The notes under the pieces were generated by a model. That model was not told where the DNA came from. It did not search any database and was given only the letters and a program-made list of their open reading frames with translations. This document shows positions 25,442 to 33,442 of a DNA stretch of 34,069 nucleotides, piece after piece. The position numbers were made by a program, and so were the translations under genes. The stretch is from Holosporaceae bacterium. Lineage in GTDB: Bacteria > Pseudomonadota > Alphaproteobacteria > UBA3830. The stretch's first letter is position 1; each line of letters begins with the position of its first letter. The DNA is taken from the NCBI GenBank assembly GCA_031283445.1, contig JAITBT010000075.1:1-34069 (forward strand), read 5' to 3'.

Positions 25442-26029
25442 CTACAAGTAGTCCAATTTTATATCACAAATCAAATTATTGTATGGTACGCTCTGTAATT
25501 CCGTTTCGAACACTACTTTTTGATTGGGTAATAACTTCTTATGAGTCAAACTATGTGTCCAAACTTTCTTAAATGGAAAATCTTTCGCCACATTTTCATC
25601 ATTTTTCAACGAGATAGTAATGCTAGTAAGAGACTTTACCGCGTCAGAGGTATTAACCAGTTCTCCCCTAAGTCCCATATAAAGAATATTATTTCTTACT
25701 ACGAAAAAATTCGATAAATTTTGAATTACGAACAACTTTCTAGATTCTTCCTGAATTCCTAACGTTTCATAGAAGTCTACAACTGGAGGCCATATCTTTA
25801 TTATTGAATTTGGTGCAAAAAACAAAGAAAAAATCGTAACAAAAACAACGAACCCAAAAAATGTCCACTTTATCAAATTAAAAACGTGCCGCCTTTTTTC
25901 CACCGCTTCATCGATAGCTATCTGCTGCCAGGTCGCGCCGCATATGGAGCAACGTACCAATTTCTCTTTGCCGATAACATCTGTCTGAACAAAATATTTG
26001 CAAGAACACGACGGACAGACGACTATCAT
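25442..26029 (-). CDS. Zinc-ribbon membrane protein (MJ0042-type finger, DUF3426-like)
   Basis: 195 residues. Two CxxC pairs, CPSCSCKYFV and RCSICGATWQ, make an N-terminal zinc ribbon, as in MJ0042-type fingers. One membrane segment is at about 50-70 (WTFFGFVVFVTIFSLFF). The C-terminal about 110 residues look like a beta-rich extracytoplasmic domain with the L-R-G-E-L-V-N-T-S pattern of DUF3426-like proteins. Function is unknown. It is the first gene of the ftsK-lolA group and starts with no strong Shine-Dalgarno. Confidence 0.75.
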   Translation of the reverse strand: MIVVCPSCSCKYFVQTDVIGKEKLVRCSICGATWQQIAIDEAVEKRRHVFNLIKWTFFGFVVFVTIFSLFFAPNSIIKIWPPVVDFYETLGIQEESRKLFVIQNLSNFFVVRNNILYMGLRGELVNTSDAVKSLTSITISLKNDENVAKDFPFKKVWTHSLTHKKLLPNQKVVFETELQSVPYNNLICDIKLDYL

Positions 26030-26197
26030 TATTTCTCCATTGAGTTTTATTAAGTAAAATCTACCACCTAAATGTTACACACCTGACCTTATTTTTCAAT
26101 AGACTCCTTCTCGAATTGACTGCATGACAAGGCCAGCAATATATAATAAAATGTAACGAGTACTCCCGCTATCTGAAACTAGAAATCGAGAATCATA

Positions 26198-26227
26198 TTG
26201 ACTTGGACAAGCGATTTATATTACAAA
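26198..26227 (+). promoter_or_regulatory. Candidate promoter of tRNA-Glu
   Basis: TTGACT (26198-26203), 18 nt, TACAAA (26222-26227), with a start predicted near 26235, six bases before the tRNA. Confidence 0.4.
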
Positions 26228-26240
26228 ATGTAAGCTATGT

Positions 26241-26316
26241 GTCCCCATCGTCTAGAGGTCTAGGACATCGCCCTTTCACGGCGACAACACGAGTTCGAAT
26301 CTCGTTGGGGACGCCA
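26241..26316 (+). tRNA. tRNA-Glu (TTC)
   Basis: Acceptor GTCCCCA pairs with TGGGGAC, discriminator G, encoded CCA (26314-26316). Anticodon loop CTTTCAC gives TTC. T-arm ACGAGTTCGAATCTCGT. Confidence 0.97.
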
Positions 26317-26395
26317 TAATATCTTCTGATAGTTGGTATTCAAGCCAATGTATCTTTTGGTGACCAAGATTTGTAAATAACTTTTGCGGTATAAT

Positions 26396-26977
26396 TTATG
26401 CTACTTCTTTTCTTGATTTTAAATGGCCATCTTCATCATAGGTATCGATAACACCGTATGGCTTTCCCTTCTGAAAGACCGATATTTCCATAATATCTCC
26501 ACTGGGATAGTATTTTACCACTTCCCCGTCCAATTGATTATTTACATAATTGGATTGCTCCATCAAAGTTCCATCTGGATAAAATGATCGGCACTCGCCG
26601 TTTTGCATACCATGCTCGTAGACGGCGATTCGAATGATATTCCCAACGTTATCAAAAGAGGTAAATTCACCTTCAAAAAGACCGTTTTTAAAGTTTGCCA
26701 AGCCAACTTTAATTCCATTTGAAAACAGAATCGCTTCTCCATCCAGTTTGCCATTCTTAAAAGAAGCAAGCATAAGTGGTTTTCCAGTGAAAAAGAACTC
26801 CGCAGGACCAGACAATTCCCCGTCAACATAGATTAATTTGTTGGATAGTTGTCCATTTTCATCAAAAATTTTAGTTTCGCCGTGGGGAACTCCATTTTTC
26901 ATAGAAATAGCCTTTAAAAGATTACCTTTTGCATCTTTTATTTCTTCAATAATAATTTCATTAATCTGATTATCCAA
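26396..26977 (-). CDS. MORN_2 repeat protein (YwqK-like), overlapping vgrG
   Basis: About 193-200 residues made of about seven repeats of the form N-G-x-x-x-G-E-x-x-x-(F/Y)-x-x-x-G: KNGVPHGETKIFDENGQL, GELSGPAEFFFTGKP, NGKLDGEAILFSNG, NGLFEGEFTSFDNVGN, MQNGECRSFYPDGTL, NNQLDGEVVKYYPSG and KPYGVIDTYDEDGHL. This is the toxin-antitoxin YwqK/MORN_2 pattern. Such proteins occur as immunity proteins next to toxins, but the repeat alone does not prove it. No signal peptide. The start is unclear: TTG at 26977, overlapping the vgrG stop, or TTG at 26998; GGAGG is at 26995-26991. It is co-translated with vgrG. Confidence 0.75.
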   Translation of the reverse strand: MDNQINEIIIEEIKDAKGNLLKAISMKNGVPHGETKIFDENGQLSNKLIYVDGELSGPAEFFFTGKPLMLASFKNGKLDGEAILFSNGIKVGLANFKNGLFEGEFTSFDNVGNIIRIAVYEHGMQNGECRSFYPDGTLMEQSNYVNNQLDGEVVKYYPSGDIMEISVFQKGKPYGVIDTYDEDGHLKSRKEVA

Positions 26978-29213
26978 GTTGCAACATACCTCCCCCAATC
27001 GTGATCATCGGTGCAGATACCTTTGTCATGGCCTGGCCAGCTACTTCCACCTGAAGACCGGCTATTTTAACACCCAGTTGCCCCTGTGCTTCAAGATTCA
27101 TATTTGCTTTCAGTGTCATACCCATGTTAGCCGCAGCATCCAACCCCATTCCAGCTTTTAGAGACATCCCGGTACCGGATTCTGCCTTAAAATCTGTTCC
27201 TCCTTTCAATGACAATGCAGTCCCAGCTTCTCCTTTTAAATCCGTACCACTTTTAAAAGTAAATGCCGTTCCGGCTTCCATCGCCGTGTCTTGTCCAGAC
27301 TTAGAAGTGGTTTTTTTGCCGGATTCAAATGAAATATTCCCGTCCGCCTTAATTGTGATATTTCCAGACACCGTCAAGGTATAATTACCAGAAATATCAT
27401 AACTTTGATCTCCTTTGCCGAGGGTAATCGTGCGGTCTCCCTTATCAAGTTTTTCAATGCTATTTCCTTCTTTTAAAATCATAGAATGATCTCCTTTATC
27501 CAGGCTAGTGGTACTATTGCCTTCCTTCAGAGTCGTGGAAAAATCCCCCTTGTCAAGATTAATGATATTATTTCCTTCAACTATGGATAGGGAATGATTT
27601 GCAGGACCATCTTGAGATTGCAATGTAACGCTTCTGGATCCTTTGAACAAATCCAAAGTATCATCCGCTTCCTCTATTTCTGTTTTTCTCGAATTCTTGA
27701 TGTTTACGTAGACATCCTTTTGAGCATGCACATAAATCTCTTCTTTATCCTTTTCGTCGTTGAATCGAAATTCATTGAATCCTTTATCATCAGTGAATGT
27801 AACAGTCTTTAGCGATGATATCATAGCTTCTTTATCCGTATAGGTTGGCATAAATTTATCGTTGTATACGCATCCTACAATCAGTGGACGATCCGGGTCG
27901 CCATCCGTGAAACTTACGATCACTTCTTGTCCGACGCGGGGAATAAACACACTTCCCCAACCGCTTCCAGCTAATACCTGAGCAACTCGAATCCAACAAG
28001 AATCTTTATCATCCTTTTTTCCTTTCTGATCCCAATGAAAATGAACTTTCACGCAGCAATGCTCATTCCTGAATATTTCTTCTCCGGATGGACATGTAAC
28101 TACGGCCGTCTGAGTTCCATGTATGCGAGGTTTAGGCGTCCTTCTGGGCGGACGAAATTCAACTCCTTTTTCAAAGGCTCGAAATTTATTTCTATATATA
28201 TATCCGGAAGAACTAGAAAAATCATAAGAATGTTCTATGTCCAGGACTACGTATTCTTTATTAAACTTATTCACGTGATGATTCATAACCTCAAATAAAA
28301 ATCCAGGTGTCAGATTAGCTGCAGTTGATGAGGCGCTGAATATGCAATGATTAAACTCAAAAAGCTGAACTCGTAGCTTTGATAAATCTTCCCCTTCTTG
28401 TAATTTCCCAAATGTTCCTGGATGTTCATAAAATATTGGTCCCTTCCATTTGCTATTTAATGTACTGAATAAATTTGTTTGGGAATTTCTATAGTTGAAG
28501 TCAGAAACAGAGCATCCTCCTGTATTGACAGCTATTGTCATACTGGTATCGAATACTCTTCCCAACGGGGATACATCACTACTTTTTTCAAGAAATTTGA
28601 TTTTAGATTCTCCTGAAGATTTCTTAAGAACACTCGCACTATCGCCCAACACCAATGTATGTTTATTCTTTTCATGTTTAAAAAAATAAAATATTCCTTC
28701 GTCTTCCATTAGTCTGCTAATAAAATTGAAACTGCTTTCGCTATATTGTACACAGTATTCTCTTTCTACCTTTCCACGAAATTTTGTCTTGTCTTCTATA
28801 TCTTTGATGCCGCAGTCCTTTAGAACTTGCTTTAGAATATCGATGGTGGTTTTATTCTGAAAAATCAAGCTATTTCTGTCGAGGGTTAACATCCATAAGC
28901 TAGGTCGAATGGTGACGTAGTACTCGGTCACATATAAATCGTGTTTGCTCTCCGTCGCACCCTGGGTAAACTCCGCAATGATGCCATCTATGTATCGCTC
29001 CTGGCTCTCGGATTTAAATGCTATGTTTATGTTTGAGCCTAGTGCTTTTTCCAGGTCCAAAGTACTATTTTTAGCAGAAAAAACAATTTTAAATTCAAAA
29101 AGATCTGAAATTCCCTCTTTGCCACTCAGTGCTTTTAGAATAATGTCAGAATCCCCAAAAGTCGTAGTGAGGTGAACCAGTAATTTTTCTTGGTTATACA
29201 AAATAGAAGACAT
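26970..29213 (-). CDS. vgrG: Type VI secretion spike protein VgrG
   Basis: About 747 residues from ATG 29213 (GGAG seven nt upstream; the frame reaches 29246). The gp27-like part covers about 1-370 (LFEFKIVFSA, YCVQYSESSFNFISRLMEDEGIFYFF, and a domain near FEYRNK-type FNYRN). The gp5 OB-fold part has TAVVTCPSGEEI, VKVHFHWDQ, CWIRVAQVLAGSGWG, FIPRVGQEVIVSFTDGDPDRPLIVG. A beta-helix tail follows, with two repeat arrays, ending GGGMLQLG without an added effector domain. VgrG trimers tip the T6SS tube. No other T6SS gene is in the window. It is preceded by the GT8-like gene and overlapped by the MORN gene. Confidence 0.93.
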   Translation of the reverse strand: MSSILYNQEKLLVHLTTTFGDSDIILKALSGKEGISDLFEFKIVFSAKNSTLDLEKALGSNINIAFKSESQERYIDGIIAEFTQGATESKHDLYVTEYYVTIRPSLWMLTLDRNSLIFQNKTTIDILKQVLKDCGIKDIEDKTKFRGKVEREYCVQYSESSFNFISRLMEDEGIFYFFKHEKNKHTLVLGDSASVLKKSSGESKIKFLEKSSDVSPLGRVFDTSMTIAVNTGGCSVSDFNYRNSQTNLFSTLNSKWKGPIFYEHPGTFGKLQEGEDLSKLRVQLFEFNHCIFSASSTAANLTPGFLFEVMNHHVNKFNKEYVVLDIEHSYDFSSSSGYIYRNKFRAFEKGVEFRPPRRTPKPRIHGTQTAVVTCPSGEEIFRNEHCCVKVHFHWDQKGKKDDKDSCWIRVAQVLAGSGWGSVFIPRVGQEVIVSFTDGDPDRPLIVGCVYNDKFMPTYTDKEAMISSLKTVTFTDDKGFNEFRFNDEKDKEEIYVHAQKDVYVNIKNSRKTEIEEADDTLDLFKGSRSVTLQSQDGPANHSLSIVEGNNIINLDKGDFSTTLKEGNSTTSLDKGDHSMILKEGNSIEKLDKGDRTITLGKGDQSYDISGNYTLTVSGNITIKADGNISFESGKKTTSKSGQDTAMEAGTAFTFKSGTDLKGEAGTALSLKGGTDFKAESGTGMSLKAGMGLDAAANMGMTLKANMNLEAQGQLGVKIAGLQVEVAGQAMTKVSAPMITIGGGMLQLG
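27075..27266 (-). repeat. Four 16-residue repeats in the VgrG needle
   Basis: A second array of about four 16-residue units (A-x-x-L-K-x-G-T-D-x-K-x-E-x-G-T, degrading toward the end) at frame residues 661-724. It forms the distal part of the beta-helix just before the C-terminal IGGG. Confidence 0.75.
27417..27578 (-). repeat. Three tandem 18-residue repeats in the VgrG needle
   Basis: Within vgrG the unit EGN-x-x-x-x-LDKGD-x-x-x-x-LK occurs three times in exact 18-residue (54-bp) phase, at frame residues 557-610 counting from 29246. It fits one beta-helix turn per unit. Confidence 0.85.
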
Positions 29214-29442
29214 ATTACCACTCCACCAATTCCAAATGATAATCAAAATTATATCAAATTATAAGATATATTCGTAGTGCTATCTTTCATATTTTCCAGA
29301 GTTTTCTCATCAATGCGCTCTAATACTTTAATACTCACTAAAAAGCGCAGTCTTCATTTGGAAGGATGCAAAATTCAATCTAGGGAACAACCATCCAATC
29401 TTTCCATGTCGATCATTTTCTGACGTGGAATAAGCTACTAAA

Positions 29443-31176
29443 CTAGAGGCCTTCCCGGCGAATAGTCTCAAATTTCTGTAGCTTTTCAGGCAGATCCCTA
29501 ACAGCTTCATCTGTCCGCTCCAGGTGAGCACGCGTCGCATCGATCAATTTATTTATATAATCGGATACCGCTAGCTCTGGAATCTTTTTCATCTCACAAT
29601 AAGCGCTCTTCTGATCTTGTAGTTGTTTCAAGCGGGCCATATCATACGACTGCAGTTCCATCGCGAGTACAGGACCATTTTCTCTCAACTCATGTATCCA
29701 GTATACTAACAAGTCCGTTGCCAGCGAACAGCGAAATCTCTCCATGTCATCTATAGTTAAACCTGGTTGTTGTTGGAGTAGATGATGGAAATCGAGCAGT
29801 CTTTTAACGAACATGTTTTCCTCTGCTACTTGTCTGAATTCTTCAAACCATGGTTTTAGACAACCATCAAAATGTAGAATAATCACCTGTCTGAGCTCTC
29901 GCACTAAGGTCATCAGATAATCAGGATCAAATAAAAAAATTTCTAGCGCCATTTCTTGCAAACTTTTTTTCACACCTCTCAGATAATACTCCTCTGCTCG
30001 TGGGGCAAGCCATGGAATAAGACTTTTAGGATTAAAATTAGCCCGTGCTGATAGTATCTCAAACGTCAATGGAGATAGTAGTTCTTCATCTAGCCCGGCG
30101 TGCATCACTGCCTCTTCGCTATGACCACCCACCTTGTCCACGTACACCTGCAACTGTTCCGGCGGAGTTTCTAAGATCCATTCTATAATGGGGAGTATTG
30201 CATTTTTGTGTAGCAAACCATCTGGTTGTTTTTCAAAAAGAGACTCAACCCTTTGTGTTACCGCTCCAATAAAGCCCGAGATCAAAGAAAATTCAGTCAG
30301 AAATCTAAGACTAGCATCTTGGATACATTTTAAAGGCAATACATCGTCGAGCTTATCAATTTCATCTCTAAACCTAATAAGGTATTCTATTTTAATTAAA
30401 TTGTTCTCGGATTCCGATGTGAATTCTCGTGCTATTGCCACAATATATTCGGAATATTCGTTTTGCGTTTCTTGATGAATGCGCTCTGCATTTGCCCTGA
30501 ATGCATCTCCTTTCTGCGCCAGAATTCGAGGATGTAGCACATCGAACAGCAGAACTCCTGCGCTCACATCATGACAGGTAACCTCACCTGCTGACACTGC
30601 CGTCCAGCGGGCGAACGTTATTTGATTTAAATCCGCAGACACCACCGGACTATTAGCCTCCTTACCATGTTCAAAAATATTTCTCAGACCACCAAAAAGC
30701 CATGTATCCGAGTCCAGCCAGAGAACGAAACGCACCTTCTTTTTACCCCACAATTTGGATGTAAAATCATCATTTTCATTAAGTTCATCAAAGATTTCTG
30801 GAATGTATAGCTTGAAAAAAATCAAGGGATTCCACTTAGTTTTATATTTTTCTAACCAGCTTACATCCAAAGAACGAACAGAATTTATCGGAACTGGAAT
30901 CACGCGTACTGAAGGAGATGTCATAACCTCAATCGATGAGCTTTCTTCCGAGAAAAGCCCTTGGTGAAAAATAATCACATTGATAGGATCTGACGTCGTT
31001 CTACTAATTAATTGTATAGCTTCCGTCGTCGGTTTCAGATACCCGCGATTACAGGCAAATACAACAGACATAGGTTCTTTTTGAGTCAAGTCAGGTAAAT
31101 ATCCAGCCGATATTTCTTGCAAAAATACTATTAAAAAAGTAAGACAACGATACCTTGATATCTTCGATTCGCACAT
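29443..31176 (-). CDS. GT8-like glycosyltransferase with a 350-residue unknown C-terminal half; candidate effector
   Basis: 577 residues. The N-terminal half has a GT-A fold: MSVVFACNRGYLKPTTEAIQL (36 on), FFKLYIPEIFDEL, FVLWLDSDTWLFGGLRNIF with DxD at 155-157, and DVSAGVLLFDVLHPRI, matching the GT8 (LgtC/glycogenin) order with S-G-V-x-x-(F/I)-D. The C-terminal about 330 residues are helical and not recognised. A hydrophobic stretch (CLTFLIVFLQEISAG) at 11-25 might be a signal peptide, or the true start could be M36 (31071). It sits 229 nt upstream of vgrG on the same strand. Effector role (host or rival target) is inference from context. Confidence 0.75.
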   Translation of the reverse strand: MCESKISRYRCLTFLIVFLQEISAGYLPDLTQKEPMSVVFACNRGYLKPTTEAIQLISRTTSDPINVIIFHQGLFSEESSSIEVMTSPSVRVIPVPINSVRSLDVSWLEKYKTKWNPLIFFKLYIPEIFDELNENDDFTSKLWGKKKVRFVLWLDSDTWLFGGLRNIFEHGKEANSPVVSADLNQITFARWTAVSAGEVTCHDVSAGVLLFDVLHPRILAQKGDAFRANAERIHQETQNEYSEYIVAIAREFTSESENNLIKIEYLIRFRDEIDKLDDVLPLKCIQDASLRFLTEFSLISGFIGAVTQRVESLFEKQPDGLLHKNAILPIIEWILETPPEQLQVYVDKVGGHSEEAVMHAGLDEELLSPLTFEILSARANFNPKSLIPWLAPRAEEYYLRGVKKSLQEMALEIFLFDPDYLMTLVRELRQVIILHFDGCLKPWFEEFRQVAEENMFVKRLLDFHHLLQQQPGLTIDDMERFRCSLATDLLVYWIHELRENGPVLAMELQSYDMARLKQLQDQKSAYCEMKKIPELAVSDYINKLIDATRAHLERTDEAVRDLPEKLQKFETIRREGL

Positions 31177-31408
31177 ATATTTCTCATTACTCTCACGGTG
31201 ATTTTAACTTAAATTTCATAAAAAAATATAAAAATCTTGCAAATCTGCCCAAAAAAAGGAACGGTATTTGATATCAGAAAAATTATAGAGATCCTGAATT
31301 CCACTTAACCATCATCTACCAAAATATGTAAAGCAATACAGGTAAATATTTTATTTCTATGATATATACAATTATGCATTAAATTTCATATAGTAATATA
31401 ATTCATTG

Positions 31409-31483
31409 GGACGCTTAGCTCAGCGGTAGAGCGCTACATTCACACTGTAGAAGTCACAGGTTCGATCCCTGTAGTGTCCACCA
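31409..31483 (+). tRNA. tRNA-Val (CAC)
   Basis: Acceptor GGACGCT (31409-31415) pairs with AGTGTCC (31473-31479, with one G-T pair). Discriminator A and encoded CCA. Anticodon loop TTCACAC between CTACA and TGTAG gives CAC. T-arm CAGGTTCGATCCCTG. Confidence 0.95.
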
Positions 31484-32013
31484 TGTTTTGTAAAAATTGT
31501 TGGCAATAGCTGTTTGTCTCGCGTGCATGCAGTTCCTGAAGTACCTCTGTCCCCCGAGGCTTTTTGAGCTTGTGTTTTGTATTTGCCGTCAATTTATTTA
31601 AAATCCAGGATTTTTTATTGCGGTAAAATATTCTCCAAATTGCAGTTTTTTCTCCAAATGAGGGGAACTGGAGAATTCTCTCCAATCGCCTGCCGCAGAG
31701 GCGAAACCAGGAAAATGCATAAAATTGCATCGCAAAAGTTCGACCAAATCGATTGGAGTAGCGGTGGTTTTGAGGGAGAACTCGAGGTTTTCTCTGGACC
31801 TCGGTGATGGTTTTTGTTGATAATCCAGGTTGAGTATGAGATATATTGAGATTGGCAGATAAAATCCGGGTAACGGTTGGATTTCTGTGCAATATGCTGC
31901 TTTAATCAAAGCTACAGTTTTTTCAAAAAATCAAAATTTATTTTCACATTTTTTACTCTTTGTTAATCTTTTTGTGAGATAGTGAATTTGTATTGTAGAA
32001 GGAGAATAAAAAT
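31484..32013. other. Gene-free stretch after tRNA-Val with a dyad-rich island
   Basis: About 530 bp. The outer parts are AT-rich. The middle, 31631-31810, is a structured island: direct repeat TTCTCCAAAT (31631 and 31650), CTCCAATCG/CGATTGGAG (31680-31688 with 31750-31758), and hairpins at 31686-31704, 31715-31730 and 31783-31803. Minus-strand frames (31440-31892, 31598-31909) are open but one runs through the tRNA, so neither is accepted as a gene. Could be a non-coding RNA, a MITE-like repeat or decayed sequence. Confidence 0.55.
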
Positions 32014-32097
32014 ATGAAAAACGTAAGTAGCGTATGTTTTCTACATAGGAAAGAATATTTTTTGTTTTTTGATATATTTTTTAGACAAGAGGAATAA
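32014..32097 (+). CDS. Candidate 27-codon leader ORF before the decayed exported gene
   Basis: ATG 32014 follows AGGAG at a good distance, frame MKNVSSVCFLHRKEYFLFFD..., and stops at 32097, 2 nt before ATG 32100. It may be a leader peptide or a decayed duplicate start; no family recognised. Confidence 0.35.
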   Translation: MKNVSSVCFLHRKEYFLFFDIFFRQEE

Positions 32098-32099
32098 AA

Positions 32100-32393
32100 A
32101 TGGAAAAATTCATTAAATCGATGATGGTAATTGTAGTTATGACGATTATACACGTCCAGAATTCCAGTTGTATGGCTTTGGATGAAATCGGACAGGGGTA
32201 TTTGAACACGTTGGCAGAGGAAGGTTGGGCCCATGACGGTCTTGTTGAAAAGAATTCGACAAACCATTTTTTGTCTGATAAAGAACAGGCGAATAAAGTT
32301 AGCGGAGGCTCACACCAAGCAAGAATACTTGTTTCGACAAAAAGAGGGGTAGGAAAAAAAAGGCGCGGTTATGGCTGTGATGGAGTTGATTAG
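32100..32393 (+). CDS. 5' piece of a frameshifted exported protein
   Basis: 97 residues. A clear signal peptide (MEKFIKSMMVIVVMTIIHVQNSSCMA) is followed by a polar stretch with no recognised domain. AGAGGAATAAAA before the ATG is a fair Shine-Dalgarno. The frame runs into a run of eight A at 32354-32361 and then ends after 11 unconvincing codons. The frame one step on continues from the same A run for 90 codons. This pattern fits an indel in the A run; a programmed slip is possible but not shown. Confidence 0.5.
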   Translation: MEKFIKSMMVIVVMTIIHVQNSSCMALDEIGQGYLNTLAEEGWAHDGLVEKNSTNHFLSDKEQANKVSGGSHQARILVSTKRGVGKKRRGYGCDGVD

Positions 32394-32634
32394 GCAAGCA
32401 GCGGAAGCTGATGTTAGAGCTGGCTTTGCTGGTTGCACACAAGAACCTGGAGCACAGTCTGGAGAATTAAAAATTTGTTTTGGACAGGCAGGACAAATAG
32501 TCCTCCAAGGCGTGCCTATTGTAACTCAAGGCAAATCTGGCTGGACGGAAAACGCGAAATACAGAATAACTGGTGTGGAGATTGCACCTGGGGGAAAGTC
32601 TTTTTCTCATTTTTTCCCACTAATCGGGGAATAG
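32371..32634 (+). CDS. Second piece of the same exported gene, shifted frame
   Basis: 87 codons from ATG 32371 (open from 32353, on the A8 run). It has no Shine-Dalgarno of its own, as expected for the middle of a broken gene. Sequence AVMELIRQAAEADVRAGFAG...GKSGWTENAKYRITGVEIAPGG is protein-like but unassigned. It ends at TAG 32634; the same frame reopens at 32665. Confidence 0.45.
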   Translation: MAVMELIRQAAEADVRAGFAGCTQEPGAQSGELKICFGQAGQIVLQGVPIVTQGKSGWTENAKYRITGVEIAPGGKSFSHFFPLIGE

Positions 32635-32664
32635 ACACTATCTCGAAGAGATTCAGAAGACTAA

Positions 32665-32952
32665 CCATGTTCGTTTATAATACCAAGTTCTGTTGCAAAA
32701 CGCTTTTTAGAGCCCCTAGAATTTGAGGCCAAATATCAGCAAATACTAATAAACAAACATGGTTACTGGCGATACTTGGAACCATTAGAGAAGGATGAAA
32801 CAAAGGAACTTGGTCGAAATATGGAAATTTATCACATAACAACCCAACTTGTCGTAAAAACTAAGTCTCTACAAAGCTACTCCACGTCTGAAGTCAACGC
32901 CATTTTAGATTTTCAGCTTTTTACTTTTATTGTTCCAGACGAAATACAATAG
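32665..32952 (+). pseudogene. Third piece: 95-codon frame without a start
   Basis: In the same frame as the piece at 32371, after two stops (32632 and 32662), the frame is open for 95 codons to TAG 32950. It reads VAKRFLEPLEFEAKYQQILI, then GYWRYLEPLEKDE and further. There is no start codon with a ribosome site. The tail overlaps by 26 bp the end of the convergent minus-strand gene. Unknown family. Best read as the decayed 3' part of the exported gene starting at 32100. Confidence 0.5.
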
Positions 32953-33442
32953 ACAACGGACTAATATGAACACCTATTAAAAATCTTATATCTGAAACGA
33001 TTTTTTCTTCACAGGAAGATAATTCATCAACAACCTTCCGAAGGTTCTCAACAGCTTTTGTTTCTTGTTCGCGATTCCATGTCCCCTTATAAAGGCAACA
33101 AAGTCTATTGGTTGCTCCATGCCACATATAAAACAACTTGCACTTATTAAGTTTTGTATTGTCTTCTATAGAAGTAACAGCATTCAAAAAATCATGCGAA
33201 GAAAAAGATTGCAAATCTGCAGTCCACATTTCAAAGCTTCTGTCACTATCGATATATTTATTGTGTGCTTCTTTCCATTCCTCTTTTGTAACATTGAAGT
33301 CCAAGCCATAATAGCCAATCTGTTGTTCACAACGCCTTTGACAGACAGGCTCCATTGCTTCACTTCCAAAACATATCACCACTGCAGCGCAACAAACTCT
33401 CGCAAGCACACCGCGCACACTATCCTTGAACATTTTAACCAT
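32927..33442 (-). CDS. Small exported Cys-containing orphan protein
   Basis: 171 residues. GGGAGG six nt before ATG 33442 fixes the start. A signal segment (VLARVCCAAVVICFGSEA) is followed by a soluble domain with six Cys (CQRRC, KC, CC, SC) that could form disulfides in the periplasm or outside. Motifs such as WKEAHNKYIDSD, LFYMWHGATNRLCCLYKG are not known to me. Likely secreted or periplasmic; lineage-specific. Confidence 0.65.
   Translation of the reverse strand: MVKMFKDSVRGVLARVCCAAVVICFGSEAMEPVCQRRCEQQIGYYGLDFNVTKEEWKEAHNKYIDSDRSFEMWTADLQSFSSHDFLNAVTSIEDNTKLNKCKLFYMWHGATNRLCCLYKGTWNREQETKAVENLRKVVDELSSCEEKIVSDIRFLIGVHISPLSIVFRLEQ

Noticed and set aside
29328-29540. 70-codon minus-strand frame between GT8-like gene and vgrG
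   Set aside because: Mostly overlaps the 3' end of the GT8-like gene in another frame and has no ribosome site.
31440-31892. 150-codon minus-strand frame ending in GIEPVTSTV
   Set aside because: Its end is the antisense of tRNA-Val, and another frame is open over the same bases; no ribosome site.
32353-32370. Programmed frameshift at the A8 run
   Set aside because: No stimulatory structure is evident, and two further stops lie downstream in the new frame, so decay is the simpler reading.
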